Of a stretch of DNA of 64,000 nt, positions 8,098 through 18,529 are shown in pieces. The stretch comes from Eubacterium sp. MSJ-33 (GTDB lineage Bacteria > Bacillota > Clostridia > Lachnospirales > Lachnospiraceae): the NCBI RefSeq assembly GCF_022174665.1, contig NZ_CP076562.1:2558525-2622524 (forward strand). Direction: 5' to 3'. The position numbers were made by a program, and so were the translations under genes. Positions within the stretch are counted from its first letter, which is position 1, and the number at the start of each line of letters is the position of its first letter. The notes under the pieces are model-generated. The model made no database searches and was not told the origin of the DNA. It saw nothing but the letters and a program-made list of their open reading frames with translations.

Positions 8098-11000
8098 ATG
8101 GAGCTAGGAAACGGACAACAAGCAAAAAAATTTCAAGAGGCAACCGCGGATTATATCGTGGAACAGTTGAATAAGAAAAACAGGTTTCTGCTTGCTGACG
8201 AGGTCGGTCTCGGAAAGACAATTATTGCGAAGACTGTCATTGAAAAGATGCAGGAAAAATCTAAAAAAAATAAATTTACTGTCCTTTACGTGTGTTCCAA
8301 TGAGGTATTGGCAGATCAGAACTGTAAGAAACTAGGGATGTGCGCACCAAAAAATGTAAATGAATGCCGGCTTTCCATGCTTCATTTGAAAATACAGGAA
8401 CTACAAAACCAGCAGAACGGCAAGTTATTACTGATTCCCATGACGACGAACACATCCTTCAAACTGTGTGGAGTCGGGAGTGCTGAGGAACGTGCTTTGG
8501 CTGCATTGCTTCTTGCTACATATAAAACATATGAAGCTAATGCGAATGAAAGTCCGGATTGCAAATCGAAAATTGAGAAAATTGAGACAGATTATGCATG
8601 GCTGATGAAAGGGCGAAAATGTGAAAAAAACTGGAAAAAAGATGATAAAACAGGGTATTTTTGTACACAGAAAAGTAGATTAGAAGAGTTGGCGAAAGAT
8701 TCAAAACAGGAATCAGACTATATTGAGAAACTGCGTAATTATATTAATGAATACATGGAAAAGGAAAAGGAAGAAAAGGAAAAGGAAAAGGAATATTTGG
8801 GTTTGCAAAGTGCCATAGATTGCTTACTTGACAAGATGCCGGATTCAAATGCAAACATAGACAGTTTGCGAAACGATTGGTGGAATCATGAAAAAAATAT
8901 GAATCAAAAGATGACGGATGGGAAAACATGGCTGGATATGTGGAAAGATGTTGTATCCCGTGTCCGAAAGATGTTTGCTGGATTTACACAGAGTATGTTA
9001 AATGCGGATCTGATTGTTATGGATGAGTTCCAGCGGTATGAGGAGTTACTGGAAACAGGAGAAAATCAAAGTGAGAGCGCAAAGATATTTCAGGAATTTG
9101 GAAAAAATACAAAGATGCTGTTATTATCTGCGACGCCGTATAATTTGCGGGCAGGAGAACAGGAAAAAAATAAATCAAATGATAAATTCCTACACATGAT
9201 GCAATCTCTTATGCCGGATCATGATAACCGGAAGGAATATGAAAAATTTGAATCTGCATGGAATTCCTATGTAGATAAAATGCGTGAATTTGAAAAGGCA
9301 CCGAATCCCGATAATAAGCAGCAACTGCTGACAGACAAAAAGGCTGTAGAAGAGATGCTGTATTCCTGCATGTGCAGAACCGAGCGACGAAGTGAACAGA
9401 TGATAGATACATCCAAAGTGAAAAATATGAAGGATGTGATGATGAAAGTTGAAAAAGATAAAATAGATGTGCTTTCGTATGATGTGCATTCGTATATCGA
9501 ATTGAAACGATTTGTAGATATACACAAAACGGAATTTGAAGAGTCTGCGAAGAAAAATAAAATCAGCAACTATCATTTTCGGATGGATTATGTGAAATCA
9601 ACTCCATTTTTATTGTCGTTTATGGTAAATACGAATGATTATGCTTTTAAGAATGTTTTTGATAGTGTGATGGAAAATCATGCGGAAATAAGAGAAACAG
9701 TCGCAGAAGAGATGCCGCATGTGCTGCTGGAAAGTGATATAATTGAGAATTACAAAAAGCTTCCTGCGAATAATGCAAGACTTACAACTTTGTTTCGTGA
9801 GGTGTTTGGGAACGATTCAGATAGCGGGAATGAGAATTTTCATCCGGAGCGTCTTCTGTGGATTCCTGCATCGAATCCATATTACAGTTGTGACAATACT
9901 GTGTTTCAAGCCTGTGCCGGATATACCAAGACACTTATTTTTTCGAAGTGGCAGACTGTTCCAAGAGCAATCTCCACATTGACTTCTTATGAGGCAGAAC
10001 GTAGGGCAAGAAAATCCGGTACGAATGAAGGAGAATCCGGTACGAATGAAGGAGGATATCATGCATCCAGAAACGAGTATTTAGGGGATAAAGACGCAAA
10101 AGAACTGATTGCGTATCCGTCTGTGTGGCTTGCGGATGTATATGGAAAAAGAAAACAGAAAGAAGCATTTAGAAATACAATACAGGAGTTAAAAGAAGAT
10201 GTCCGTAAGAAAATAAAAAAAGATATTTGCGGATTTGGCATCGAGAAATTTAATCAGATTTCGAGTGGAGCCAAGGACATTTTGTCGTTTTTGACAGAAA
10301 TGGATCGCATATATTGGGTTGAAAAAAAGACTGGGGAGTCTGATATAGATGCAGGTAAAAAAGCAGATATACTGGATATACTTGTAAATATTGCAATTGC
10401 TTCTCCGGCAGTATGCCTGTATCGTGAAGTGCTTGAAATGGAACCGAAACAAGAAATACGAAAGATACAGGATAGTGTGGAACAATGTTGCAAAAATAGT
10501 TTTGTTTCGCTGTTTAACAAACCGGAAATAAAGCAGATTATGGAAGCGGTGTATCCGGATGAAAAACCGAATCATGCAAAGGTGTTTCAGTATTGTGTAG
10601 ACGGAAATTTGCAGTCGGTGTTGGATGAGTATCGGTTTGCGCTGGGGGTATCAGACCGGGAAGGATTCTTGAAAGCAATCGGGGAATCGTTTCTACAGAC
10701 CACAACACTGGATTATGTACCGGCGGAAGCATATATGGGACAATCCAATGACGATTCAAATAAGAAATCAAATAAAATGCGAATGCATTTTGCCGTTGGA
10801 TATTTTGATATAAAAAGCTCCGATAATAAGAGCGTTGTCCGTGCAAAGAATATACAAACAGCATTTAATTCGCCGTTTTGGCCGTTTGTTCTGACTACGA
10901 CGTCGGTTGGGCAGGAAGGCTTGGATTTTCATTTGTATTGCCGAAAGATTATGCATTGGAACTTACCATCAAACCCGATTGATTTTGAACAGCGGGAGGG

Positions 11001-11394
11001 AAGAATTAACCGATATCTGTGTCATGCAATTCGTCAAAATGTGGCGCAGGAAGAGGACTTTTTATGGGAAGATAAATTTATTTCTGCAAAGAAATCCTGC
11101 AATGATTCATCCGAGTTGATGCCATATTGGTGTCTGCCGGAATCCTATCTGGAGAAAACGCCGTATAAGATCGAGCGTATTGTACCGATGTATCCGTTTA
11201 GCCAGGATGAGATACAGTATCAGAGAATCAAGGATGTGCTTGCGAATTACCGTATGACACTTGGACAGCCGGATCCGGAGGCACTTGCACTTCGATTAGG
11301 AAAAGCAGACCTTTCGGAACAAGAGAGGGAGAACTTAATTTTTAATTTGTCTCCATATGAAAGAAAAAGGAAAGAAGAACAGGGGAATAGATAA
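8098..11394 (+). CDS. SNF2/DEAD-box-like superfamily 2 helicase
   Basis: 1098 residues. Motif I is ADEVGLGKT (K40), motif II is MDEFQ (D309-E310), motif III is LSATP (344-347), motif V is TTTSVGQEGLDFH, and motif VI is QREGRINR (965-972). This is a SNF2/HepA-like SF2 translocase in which motif II is DEFQ rather than DEAH. A long charged insert lies between motifs I and II (KEKEEKEKEKE at about 220), and an in-frame 21-base duplication (SGTNEGE/SGTNEGG) lies at 10015-10056. No DUF1998 or methyltransferase domain is present. It is the motor of the operon and probably works with the PLD-fold protein encoded directly upstream. The stop at 11392-11394 is followed after one base by the AddB-like start. 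Confidence 0.85.
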   Translation: MELGNGQQAKKFQEATADYIVEQLNKKNRFLLADEVGLGKTIIAKTVIEKMQEKSKKNKFTVLYVCSNEVLADQNCKKLGMCAPKNVNECRLSMLHLKIQELQNQQNGKLLLIPMTTNTSFKLCGVGSAEERALAALLLATYKTYEANANESPDCKSKIEKIETDYAWLMKGRKCEKNWKKDDKTGYFCTQKSRLEELAKDSKQESDYIEKLRNYINEYMEKEKEEKEKEKEYLGLQSAIDCLLDKMPDSNANIDSLRNDWWNHEKNMNQKMTDGKTWLDMWKDVVSRVRKMFAGFTQSMLNADLIVMDEFQRYEELLETGENQSESAKIFQEFGKNTKMLLLSATPYNLRAGEQEKNKSNDKFLHMMQSLMPDHDNRKEYEKFESAWNSYVDKMREFEKAPNPDNKQQLLTDKKAVEEMLYSCMCRTERRSEQMIDTSKVKNMKDVMMKVEKDKIDVLSYDVHSYIELKRFVDIHKTEFEESAKKNKISNYHFRMDYVKSTPFLLSFMVNTNDYAFKNVFDSVMENHAEIRETVAEEMPHVLLESDIIENYKKLPANNARLTTLFREVFGNDSDSGNENFHPERLLWIPASNPYYSCDNTVFQACAGYTKTLIFSKWQTVPRAISTLTSYEAERRARKSGTNEGESGTNEGGYHASRNEYLGDKDAKELIAYPSVWLADVYGKRKQKEAFRNTIQELKEDVRKKIKKDICGFGIEKFNQISSGAKDILSFLTEMDRIYWVEKKTGESDIDAGKKADILDILVNIAIASPAVCLYREVLEMEPKQEIRKIQDSVEQCCKNSFVSLFNKPEIKQIMEAVYPDEKPNHAKVFQYCVDGNLQSVLDEYRFALGVSDREGFLKAIGESFLQTTTLDYVPAEAYMGQSNDDSNKKSNKMRMHFAVGYFDIKSSDNKSVVRAKNIQTAFNSPFWPFVLTTTSVGQEGLDFHLYCRKIMHWNLPSNPIDFEQREGRINRYLCHAIRQNVAQEEDFLWEDKFISAKKSCNDSSELMPYWCLPESYLEKTPYKIERIVPMYPFSQDEIQYQRIKDVLANYRMTLGQPDPEALALRLGKADLSEQERENLIFNLSPYERKRKEEQGNR
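10015..10056 (+). repeat. 21-base in-frame duplication in the helicase gene
   Basis: Two nearly identical 21-base units, starting TCCGGTACGAATGAAGGAG, encode SGTNEGE and SGTNEGG. Unit length equals that of the first repeat in the neighbouring PLD gene, but the sequence differs. Confidence 0.85.
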
Positions 11395-11395
11395 A

Positions 11396-14300
11396 ATGAC
11401 ATTGGAAATGTATTTGGGAGAGAATATACAGAATCGAAGAATCCTTGTCGTGTCTGATATGGCAAAAGGACAGGCGCTTCTTCGGAAGTTCGAGAAGAAA
11501 ACAGGGAAGCTCGTCCAGAATGTAACATGTCTGACATTAGATGAACTTGCCAAAACACTATTTTTATATTTTCAGTCGAGGGTTGGCTATAGAAGCGAAT
11601 ATGAGTTGATCGATGATACAGCGGTTTCCGCATTGATTCGGAGCGTATTCCGTGAGAATGCGTCTTCTATGCGGTATCTGGTAAATGAGAAGATTCTGAA
11701 TCTCAAAACAACCAGAGAGCTGGCGAGGATGATTCAACTGATCCGGGCAAATGGCTGGAAGGATGAAGGAAAACAGAATGCACGCCTGCAGGACGTCTTA
11801 CGCTTGAAAGATCTGTATGAGACGAAGTTAGCGACGGAGAAGCTGCTTGACAGTATTGCCATGAAGCGTTTCGTGCTACAGGCACTGGAAGCGGAGGACG
11901 CCGGGGCGTGCGTGGCAGAAGCGCTTGCGGCACAGATCAATTATCTCGCAGAGGAGGTAGAAACCTATACGGAACTTGATAAGAAGCTGCTTTCGGTGAT
12001 ACAGACAGATGCGGATGCGGAGGTGCGTGTATTTGATCCGCTGTCTGTTGTCGGGAATCTGGAGCATCTGAAGGGAAAAGCAGAATTTTATAAAGGGTAT
12101 GGAACATTTAATGAGATGAATTATGTGGCATATGATATTCTTGAGAAGAAGCATCCGCTTGGCGCGGTGACAGTGCTGTACAGTTCTCCGGCACAGGTGC
12201 CTGCAATCGTCTCTGCGTTTGCCGGGAATGGACTTTCGATGCGGCTGCTTTCTCATTATCCGATGCAGGAAGATATGTATGTGAGCTTCGTCAGAAATAT
12301 TCTTGCGTGGGCAGAGGATGAGTTTTCGGAGAAGAAATTGGAACAGATTCTGTCCGGCCCGGGATGTTGTGAAAACTATTTTTGGAGAATCCAGAATGCA
12401 GGCAGAAGATGGGAAAACCAATTTGTTCTGGGTGGTGGCTATGAGAGAAATCGGGAGTTTGTAAAGCAGGAACGTGCACTTGATGAGGCAAAGGCAGCAG
12501 AACAAGCAGCAGCAGAACAGGCAGCAATGGAGCAGGTAGAAACAGAAGCGGATGCCGATGCAAAGGACAACACAGCATCAGCAGAAAAGAAGGAAATAAA
12601 TATCTGGGATATGCACACGACGATGCTGGATATTTTCGCGGATAAGAATCAAAACGAATATGGACCGGATGCGTTGGTTGATCCAGCCGAGATCTATGGA
12701 CGGCTGATGGAATTCGTGAAAATGTATGCTAGAAAAACAACGAAGTATAAGGATTCGGTACCGGCACTTGCGGAGTTGCATGTAGCTATGAAGTTAGAAC
12801 AGCGCAAAATTCCGTACAGAGAAGTATTTGCGTATATCAAGGAATTTATCGACGGGCTTACCGTGTCAGAGAAGGAAGCTGCGGACGCAATTTCTGTCTG
12901 CCGTATGGGAGACTGGGAATTGCTGGATCGTCCGTATGTATATGTGACGGGACTCGCATTAAAGGACATGCAGGGCAATCAGACAGAATCTCCGGTTCTT
13001 CGGGATGCGGAGATGGATGCATATTTGATGGGTGGATATCATCCGACGATTGCTCAAGAGGGAGAGCGGAAGAAAACAAATCTGCACCGTACCATTGCGA
13101 CTTTTGATGGGGAGCAGATTGTATTTGGATATTCGGATTTTGATGTAAACGGATTCTATGAGAATACACCTTCCGAATTCTATACGGAATGCCTGCGTAT
13201 CTTGCAGGGAGACTCCGTGAAGGAACTTCCGGAATTTGTGTATGGCAATCCGACAGCCGGGGAGAAGTATCCGGTCACAGATAAATGGAACAAGGCAGAT
13301 TGCAGGCTGTCTGAGGAGACAAGCAGCAGTGCACTGGAGGAACTGCTCTCTTGTCCGAAGAAATATGCTTATGACAGAAATCTGCATATTCCGGAGCGGG
13401 AATACAACGAGATCGATTCATCTGTGTGGCTGGATGCGACAACCAGAGGTACATTTTTTCATGAGATTGTAAAGGACTATATGAATCAGTTCCTAACCTG
13501 TGATTCTACGGTGTCCTGTGAGAAAGATGCGGAAGCGATAAAGAATGATGTGCGTGAAATCGCGGATAAGATTAAGATTGAAATCCTGAAGATGTGCCCG
13601 GCTCCGTACCAGGAACTGGCAGATAAGGAGACTGACCTGCTCGTGGATGCGACAGCGGAGTATCTGCAGGAACTGCATGAGGAGTACCAGAAGGAAGGCT
13701 GGCGTACGCTTGTGGCAGAACAGAAGTTTTCAGATGCAAAATTTTCGGTTGATTTATATTCTGATCAGGCGGGCAGGAAGCATGATTTTGTGATAAAGAA
13801 AGGCTTCATTGACCGGATTGATTACAGAGTGGACTGGGATAATGAAGAGCTGCACCTTAGAATTGCGGATTATAAGACCGGTAAGCTGAATCATAAGAAA
13901 ACACAGCTTGAACGGGGGACACTGGTGCAGTATCTGATCTACAAGAATGCATTGATGGATTCCGGAAAATACGAGGAAGAAGACAAAGCTCCGGTTCCCC
14001 TGCGTGAGTATGTGCTTGGAATCGTAAGAGAAAGAGAAGCGGCGAAAAATCCTGATTACATGGACGTGGAATGGGAGGTATGTTTCGATGAATTCGAGTA
14101 TGTATTTCCTCTGGACCAGAAAGAAAACCGCAAATTGTCGATTGCGGAGCATGACATGCAGGGAATCAATGTTACGCGGTTAAAGGTGATTCTGACTGCA
14201 ATCGAGGATAAAAAGATGTATCCGGACTGTATGGATATGCGGAAAATCGTTGGAGAATATAGTAAGCAGTATGGCAAGAAGGATTCGGGACTGTATGAAC

Positions 14301-14434
14301 TGGCGGATACCATAATAAAAACAAACAATAAAGGTGAACCATGTTGGGCGAAGGAAGAATACAGCGGCTGTGCATATTGTGGATATGCAGATCTGTGCGC
14401 ACATAGAAAGGCAGGTGAGATTACAAATGCTTAA
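11396..14434 (+). CDS. AddB-like helicase/nuclease subunit with Fe-S cysteines
   Basis: 1012 residues from ATG 11396, chosen because AGGGG at 11381-11385 precedes it; an upstream in-frame ATG (11357) lies inside the helicase gene. The N-terminal two thirds have an inactivated-helicase character with no Walker A. The C-terminal PD-(D/E)XK nuclease has TRGTFFHEIVKDYM and the catalytic RIADYKTGK (D825, K827). Cysteines at 653 (SCPKKY), 992, 995 and 1001 give the C...CxxCx5C pattern of the AddB iron-sulfur staple. AddB pairs with AddA in double-strand-break end resection. Here the gene is embedded, without spacing, in a PLD/SNF2 operon. It may be the genome's housekeeping addB or a specialised copy; a second AddB-like gene lies at 40063. 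Confidence 0.8.
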   Translation: MTLEMYLGENIQNRRILVVSDMAKGQALLRKFEKKTGKLVQNVTCLTLDELAKTLFLYFQSRVGYRSEYELIDDTAVSALIRSVFRENASSMRYLVNEKILNLKTTRELARMIQLIRANGWKDEGKQNARLQDVLRLKDLYETKLATEKLLDSIAMKRFVLQALEAEDAGACVAEALAAQINYLAEEVETYTELDKKLLSVIQTDADAEVRVFDPLSVVGNLEHLKGKAEFYKGYGTFNEMNYVAYDILEKKHPLGAVTVLYSSPAQVPAIVSAFAGNGLSMRLLSHYPMQEDMYVSFVRNILAWAEDEFSEKKLEQILSGPGCCENYFWRIQNAGRRWENQFVLGGGYERNREFVKQERALDEAKAAEQAAAEQAAMEQVETEADADAKDNTASAEKKEINIWDMHTTMLDIFADKNQNEYGPDALVDPAEIYGRLMEFVKMYARKTTKYKDSVPALAELHVAMKLEQRKIPYREVFAYIKEFIDGLTVSEKEAADAISVCRMGDWELLDRPYVYVTGLALKDMQGNQTESPVLRDAEMDAYLMGGYHPTIAQEGERKKTNLHRTIATFDGEQIVFGYSDFDVNGFYENTPSEFYTECLRILQGDSVKELPEFVYGNPTAGEKYPVTDKWNKADCRLSEETSSSALEELLSCPKKYAYDRNLHIPEREYNEIDSSVWLDATTRGTFFHEIVKDYMNQFLTCDSTVSCEKDAEAIKNDVREIADKIKIEILKMCPAPYQELADKETDLLVDATAEYLQELHEEYQKEGWRTLVAEQKFSDAKFSVDLYSDQAGRKHDFVIKKGFIDRIDYRVDWDNEELHLRIADYKTGKLNHKKTQLERGTLVQYLIYKNALMDSGKYEEEDKAPVPLREYVLGIVREREAAKNPDYMDVEWEVCFDEFEYVFPLDQKENRKLSIAEHDMQGINVTRLKVILTAIEDKKMYPDCMDMRKIVGEYSKQYGKKDSGLYELADTIIKTNNKGEPCWAKEEYSGCAYCGYADLCAHRKAGEITNA

Positions 14435-17400
14435 TGAAAAGGAAAAAGAACTGCGCGATGCACTTGGATTGCTAAAGCCCGAAGATGGAAGTAAGAACTA
14501 TAGCGTCAAAGCCGGGGCCGGTGGAGGAAAGACAACCACCCTCAGTCAGCGTATCTGCAATCAGATCGTGAGCGGCGTGCCTGCCGAAGAGTTTGTGATC
14601 ATCACCTATACCAACGCGGCAGCGGCAGAGCTGCGTGACAAAATCACGGATGCGTTACGGAAAAAGCTGGAGAAGAAGGAAACCTTGTCTGAAACGCAGA
14701 TCGGATATGTGAAGAACGCACTTGCTTCCATGGATCTGATGCAGATATCCACGATCCATTCGTTCTTGCTCAAGATTCTGCGTGAACATACCTTTGAAGC
14801 CGGAATCACACTGGATGCAGAACTGCTGGAAGAAGATAAAAATGAGAAGCGCAAGGAAAAGTTCTTCAATACATGGTATAAGAACCATATGGATGAAATC
14901 GATGCGATAGGGGAAAAGGACGACTGGAAACATATAGCCAAAAAGGGTGGACAGACAGAACACAGGAGGGAAGTGTTCAAAAATATGTTCTTTGATCTGG
15001 CGGATGTGCGGGAAGATGTCCGGTATTGTCTGAGTGATCCGGCACCAGAGCTTGCGAAAGAAGCACAGGTTTATGTGGATACCTGGAAACAAAAGTTCCT
15101 GAACTATGAACTGGAGTTTAAGAGTAACCAGCCAATGAATAAGAATGGAAAGTTGAAGAAAGTCAATGCGAAACCTCAGAGCATTCTGGATGCAATAGAC
15201 AAAATTAAAGGTAAGACCGTGTATAACGCGGACGATGCGTGTAGCGTGGCAGATGCGCTGTGTACAATTGTGGAGCTGATTGCAGATGACTATAATTTCT
15301 TCGGAAAAACAGGAGGGGTATCAAATCCAATCGGAAGTCTGCGTGCGGTGATAGATACATTTGTGTTGGATGCAGATGAAATGAAATGGAATTTCGGGAA
15401 GCGCTATAATGCTGCGATGGATGCATATAAAAGGGTTGCACCGGTTGTCTCTTATGTATGTGAAATGCAGAAGGCATACCAGAAGGAAATAGATGCAAAT
15501 ACAAGGGAATTATCCAACAACGATATTTTGTACCGGACAGACAGACTGTTGAAGCAGCATCCGGATGTCCTGGATGAATTGCGGATGCGGTACTCGAAGA
15601 TTTATGTGGATGAATTTCAGGATACGACCGGGCTTCAGGCAGGAATTGTGCTGCAGTTATCGGAAAAGCCCGGAACGAAGCTGGAAGACTATGACTTGCA
15701 GGAGGATAAGCTGTTAGTCGTCGGTGATCCGAAGCAGTCCATCTATCGGTTTACCGGTGCTGAGAAAGCGGTCTATGATAAGGTGGATCATATTCTGGCG
15801 GAGAAAGCGGATACTCTTGCACAGTCGGTTGTGCTGCATCATAATTTCCGCTCAAATGCAGCGATCGTCAACTGGGTAAATAACAGTTACCGGGTGTTGA
15901 TGGGGGCAGATTATGATGAGATGGAGACGGATTGGAGTGTCACAGATACGCAGGCGCTGCATGGCGTGTATCGGTATGTTCCGAAGCAGTCGGGCGACGG
16001 AGAAAACAGCGAACAGGAAAGCGATGCGGAGGCGGTTAGAGGGCTGATCGAAGAGTTGGTCGGAAAGCCATATTGCTTTGTCGAACAGTGTCATAGAAAT
16101 CCGGACGGTACATTTGCGGAGCCGGAGTTACGGAGAATCCGATATTCCGATATCATGGTACTGTTTCGGAACACAACGAAGATGGATGTGTATGATTCAG
16201 TACTGAAACAGGCGGGAATCCCAACTGCATTCCAGGGAAAACAGAAGGTTGCCGGGGAAGAGGTATTGCAGAATTTTGTTATATTGATGGAATATATGGC
16301 TTCCTGGTCGGGAAAAAGAGAGCTTGCAGCAATACAGGTCGTGCAGGGACTGGATGTGACAAATACAGATCCGGAAAGCATCAAAAAAGCAGCCGGGAAG
16401 CTGCGGGAATTGAAAAATACATTTGCGGATAAGAATATGGGAAGTGCGGCGGTTGCGCAATACCTGTTATCGCATCCGGAACTCTATATGCCGAAGGAGA
16501 AAGAGCAGACGCTGGAAGATGTGAAGCGTTATCAGACGCGGTTACATCAGATGGTGGAAGCGTGCATACAAAAAAATGATGGAGATATGCGGATATTGGC
16601 AGATCGTATGCGGGAATATCTTGCGAAGAAGGTGGAACGGGAGGTTCCGCTTGAAAATCAGGAGAATGCGGTACGCCTGATGAACGTACATAAGTCCAAA
16701 GGACTGACCGGACAGATTGTAATTATTGCAGATCGTTCGAATCAGGAAGGCTGTTGGTATGGCGCGTTCCGGTCAGCCGGGAAATATTATCCGGTGGCAA
16801 GGTATAGATATTCAGCATACGGAAATATGAAATCCGTGACGTCACCTGCGTATGTGCACGACAGGAACCTGTTGGATCAGGCATATAGAGAAGAGACGGA
16901 GGAAGCAATCCGTCTGCAGTATGTGGCGGCAACGCGAGCTGCACAGGCATTGATCATTATGCCGGCACTTGGAAACAACGTGTGGTTTTCCAATCCGGCG
17001 TATGGATATGATAAGCTTCCGGACATCCAGACATGGCTTAGCGAACGCGCAGGCGATGCGGCGGTGAAGATAGACGCAGAGCGCAGACCGGCTTCTGTCA
17101 CAAATAAAAATTGTGCAGATCTGCAGGTGCAGGTTGCACTCAAAGATGCCATGCAGGACGGAAATCCATATGCGGAAAATACATTGACCAGCATTACACC
17201 GAGTGGATTGGAAGCACCGGTAAGCACCGGATATGCTTCTGGTAAGGATGAAGAATATGTCCGGGAGGAGCGGCCGAAGGGAGATGTGTTCGGTGATGTT
17301 ATGCACCGCGTCTATGAGCTTCTTATTATGCGGTTTAACCGGATTATTGGTATGAGTGATCCGGAGCGGGAAACAGCAGTTGCCCAGGCAATCAATCAGG

Positions 17401-17876
17401 CAATTTTAGAACATCAGGATGCCATGCGTGCAAACGATCACCCAGACGAATATTTCAGCTTCTTAAAGCGTGTTATGGTAGATCAGGGATATTTGAAAGA
17501 CGTGATTGCACCGATACTTTCATCTGCGGAAGCGGTATATCCGGAATATGCATTTTCCTTCTATGTGCCGGAGGCAGAGCAGGAACAGTTCAAACAGGAT
17601 TTTGCCCCGTATCTTAAACTTGCGAAGGTGGAATCCGTGGCGGATAAGATCTGGGTAAACGGAAAAGCAGATTTGGTTGTCGTGAACAAGGATGGATTGG
17701 TCAAGGTGTATGATTATAAATCAGATTCCAGAAATGGAAAGCCGCTTGCCGATTTTGAGACAACACTGGCAGGTAAATATGCCGGACAGTTGGCGCTCTA
17801 CCGGTATGCTATTGGGAAAGCGTTTGGCGTAACCAGAGTGGAAACGGAATTAATCCATTTATATAGGAAAATATAA
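14427..17876 (+). CDS. AddA-like UvrD helicase with PD-(D/E)XK nuclease
   Basis: 1149 residues from ATG 14427 (AGGTGAG upstream), overlapping the AddB-like stop by 8 bases, so translation is probably coupled. Superfamily 1 motifs are complete: AGAGGGKTT (K35), IYVDEFQDT, VVGDPKQSIYRFTG, HHNFRSN, NVHKSKGLTG and YVAATRAAQ. The C-terminal nuclease has GDVMHRVYELL and GKADLVVV followed by VYDYKSD (D1096, K1098). AddA is the 3'-5' helicase/nuclease of AddAB. With the preceding gene this is a dual-nuclease AddAB-type enzyme. It is the last gene of the operon that begins at 4898; no clear terminator follows its stop. Confidence 0.85.
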   Translation: MLNEKEKELRDALGLLKPEDGSKNYSVKAGAGGGKTTTLSQRICNQIVSGVPAEEFVIITYTNAAAAELRDKITDALRKKLEKKETLSETQIGYVKNALASMDLMQISTIHSFLLKILREHTFEAGITLDAELLEEDKNEKRKEKFFNTWYKNHMDEIDAIGEKDDWKHIAKKGGQTEHRREVFKNMFFDLADVREDVRYCLSDPAPELAKEAQVYVDTWKQKFLNYELEFKSNQPMNKNGKLKKVNAKPQSILDAIDKIKGKTVYNADDACSVADALCTIVELIADDYNFFGKTGGVSNPIGSLRAVIDTFVLDADEMKWNFGKRYNAAMDAYKRVAPVVSYVCEMQKAYQKEIDANTRELSNNDILYRTDRLLKQHPDVLDELRMRYSKIYVDEFQDTTGLQAGIVLQLSEKPGTKLEDYDLQEDKLLVVGDPKQSIYRFTGAEKAVYDKVDHILAEKADTLAQSVVLHHNFRSNAAIVNWVNNSYRVLMGADYDEMETDWSVTDTQALHGVYRYVPKQSGDGENSEQESDAEAVRGLIEELVGKPYCFVEQCHRNPDGTFAEPELRRIRYSDIMVLFRNTTKMDVYDSVLKQAGIPTAFQGKQKVAGEEVLQNFVILMEYMASWSGKRELAAIQVVQGLDVTNTDPESIKKAAGKLRELKNTFADKNMGSAAVAQYLLSHPELYMPKEKEQTLEDVKRYQTRLHQMVEACIQKNDGDMRILADRMREYLAKKVEREVPLENQENAVRLMNVHKSKGLTGQIVIIADRSNQEGCWYGAFRSAGKYYPVARYRYSAYGNMKSVTSPAYVHDRNLLDQAYREETEEAIRLQYVAATRAAQALIIMPALGNNVWFSNPAYGYDKLPDIQTWLSERAGDAAVKIDAERRPASVTNKNCADLQVQVALKDAMQDGNPYAENTLTSITPSGLEAPVSTGYASGKDEEYVREERPKGDVFGDVMHRVYELLIMRFNRIIGMSDPERETAVAQAINQAILEHQDAMRANDHPDEYFSFLKRVMVDQGYLKDVIAPILSSAEAVYPEYAFSFYVPEAEQEQFKQDFAPYLKLAKVESVADKIWVNGKADLVVVNKDGLVKVYDYKSDSRNGKPLADFETTLAGKYAGQLALYRYAIGKAFGVTRVETELIHLYRKI

Positions 17877-18529
17877 GATGAAAAATATGAGGGGAGATGC
17901 GAAGCCGCAGAAATGTTAGGCCATATTATAAGAAGGAACCATAGAGCATCAAAGAACAAGTAATTTGAAAAAACTTCATTTCAATTACACTGTCGCTGTT
18001 CTTGTCTGTAACGCGGAACTATTTTTCAACGAACCGTTCAATGACAACTCCGGATTTCTGCGGTAGACTGCAAATATGAAACAAAAAGAAAACACAGTGA
18101 ATGAAATGGCGGAATAAACGATGCAGAAATGATATCCGCGTATGCGAACAAGATGCTTCGCAATCTGTAAGAAGGATTCCGAAGCAGGATAACATCGAAA
18201 CAATATACATGCGTATATTTATTTATGGAAATGTTATTGTTCAAGGTAAATGCTTATGAGTTATCCGTTATCGGTTATATGTTTTTGTTCATGGATATAA
18301 TAAATAAGGGATGTCTGACAAACAATTTACTTATCTAATATTTTAATTGTTCTGCTTGAAAACCTGCGGGAAACCGCGTGCGGAGGTTCGGTTACAGGCA
18401 CATAATCTGATTGAATACGATAATTTAGAAGAGATGCTGGGAAGACAACTTGTACTTAAATAAGACAGAGAGACGCTCCTTTTGCCCCCAGTATTGTGAC
18501 AAAAGAAACGTCCCGAAAGGAGAGCAGTT
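17877..18529 (+). other. 653-base intergenic stretch with degenerate coding signal
   Basis: No intact gene is supported. A short open frame (18347-18463, TTG start possible) encodes a stretch including AEVRLQAHNLIEYDNLEEML, which looks protein-like and may be the 3' remnant of a lost gene. Around 18115-18170, short fragments such as ISAYANKMLRNL end in stops and also look like decay. Just before the esterase, 18472-18512 can fold into a 13-position hairpin (GACGCTCCTTTTG against CAAAAGAAACGTC, two mismatches). The remainder shows nothing I can interpret. Confidence 0.4.

Noticed and set aside
4898..11394. DISARM system
   Set aside because: A PLD-fold protein and a helicase are present, but no DUF1998 (DrmB) protein or methyltransferase is encoded nearby, and the DUF6361-like gene is not a DISARM component I know.
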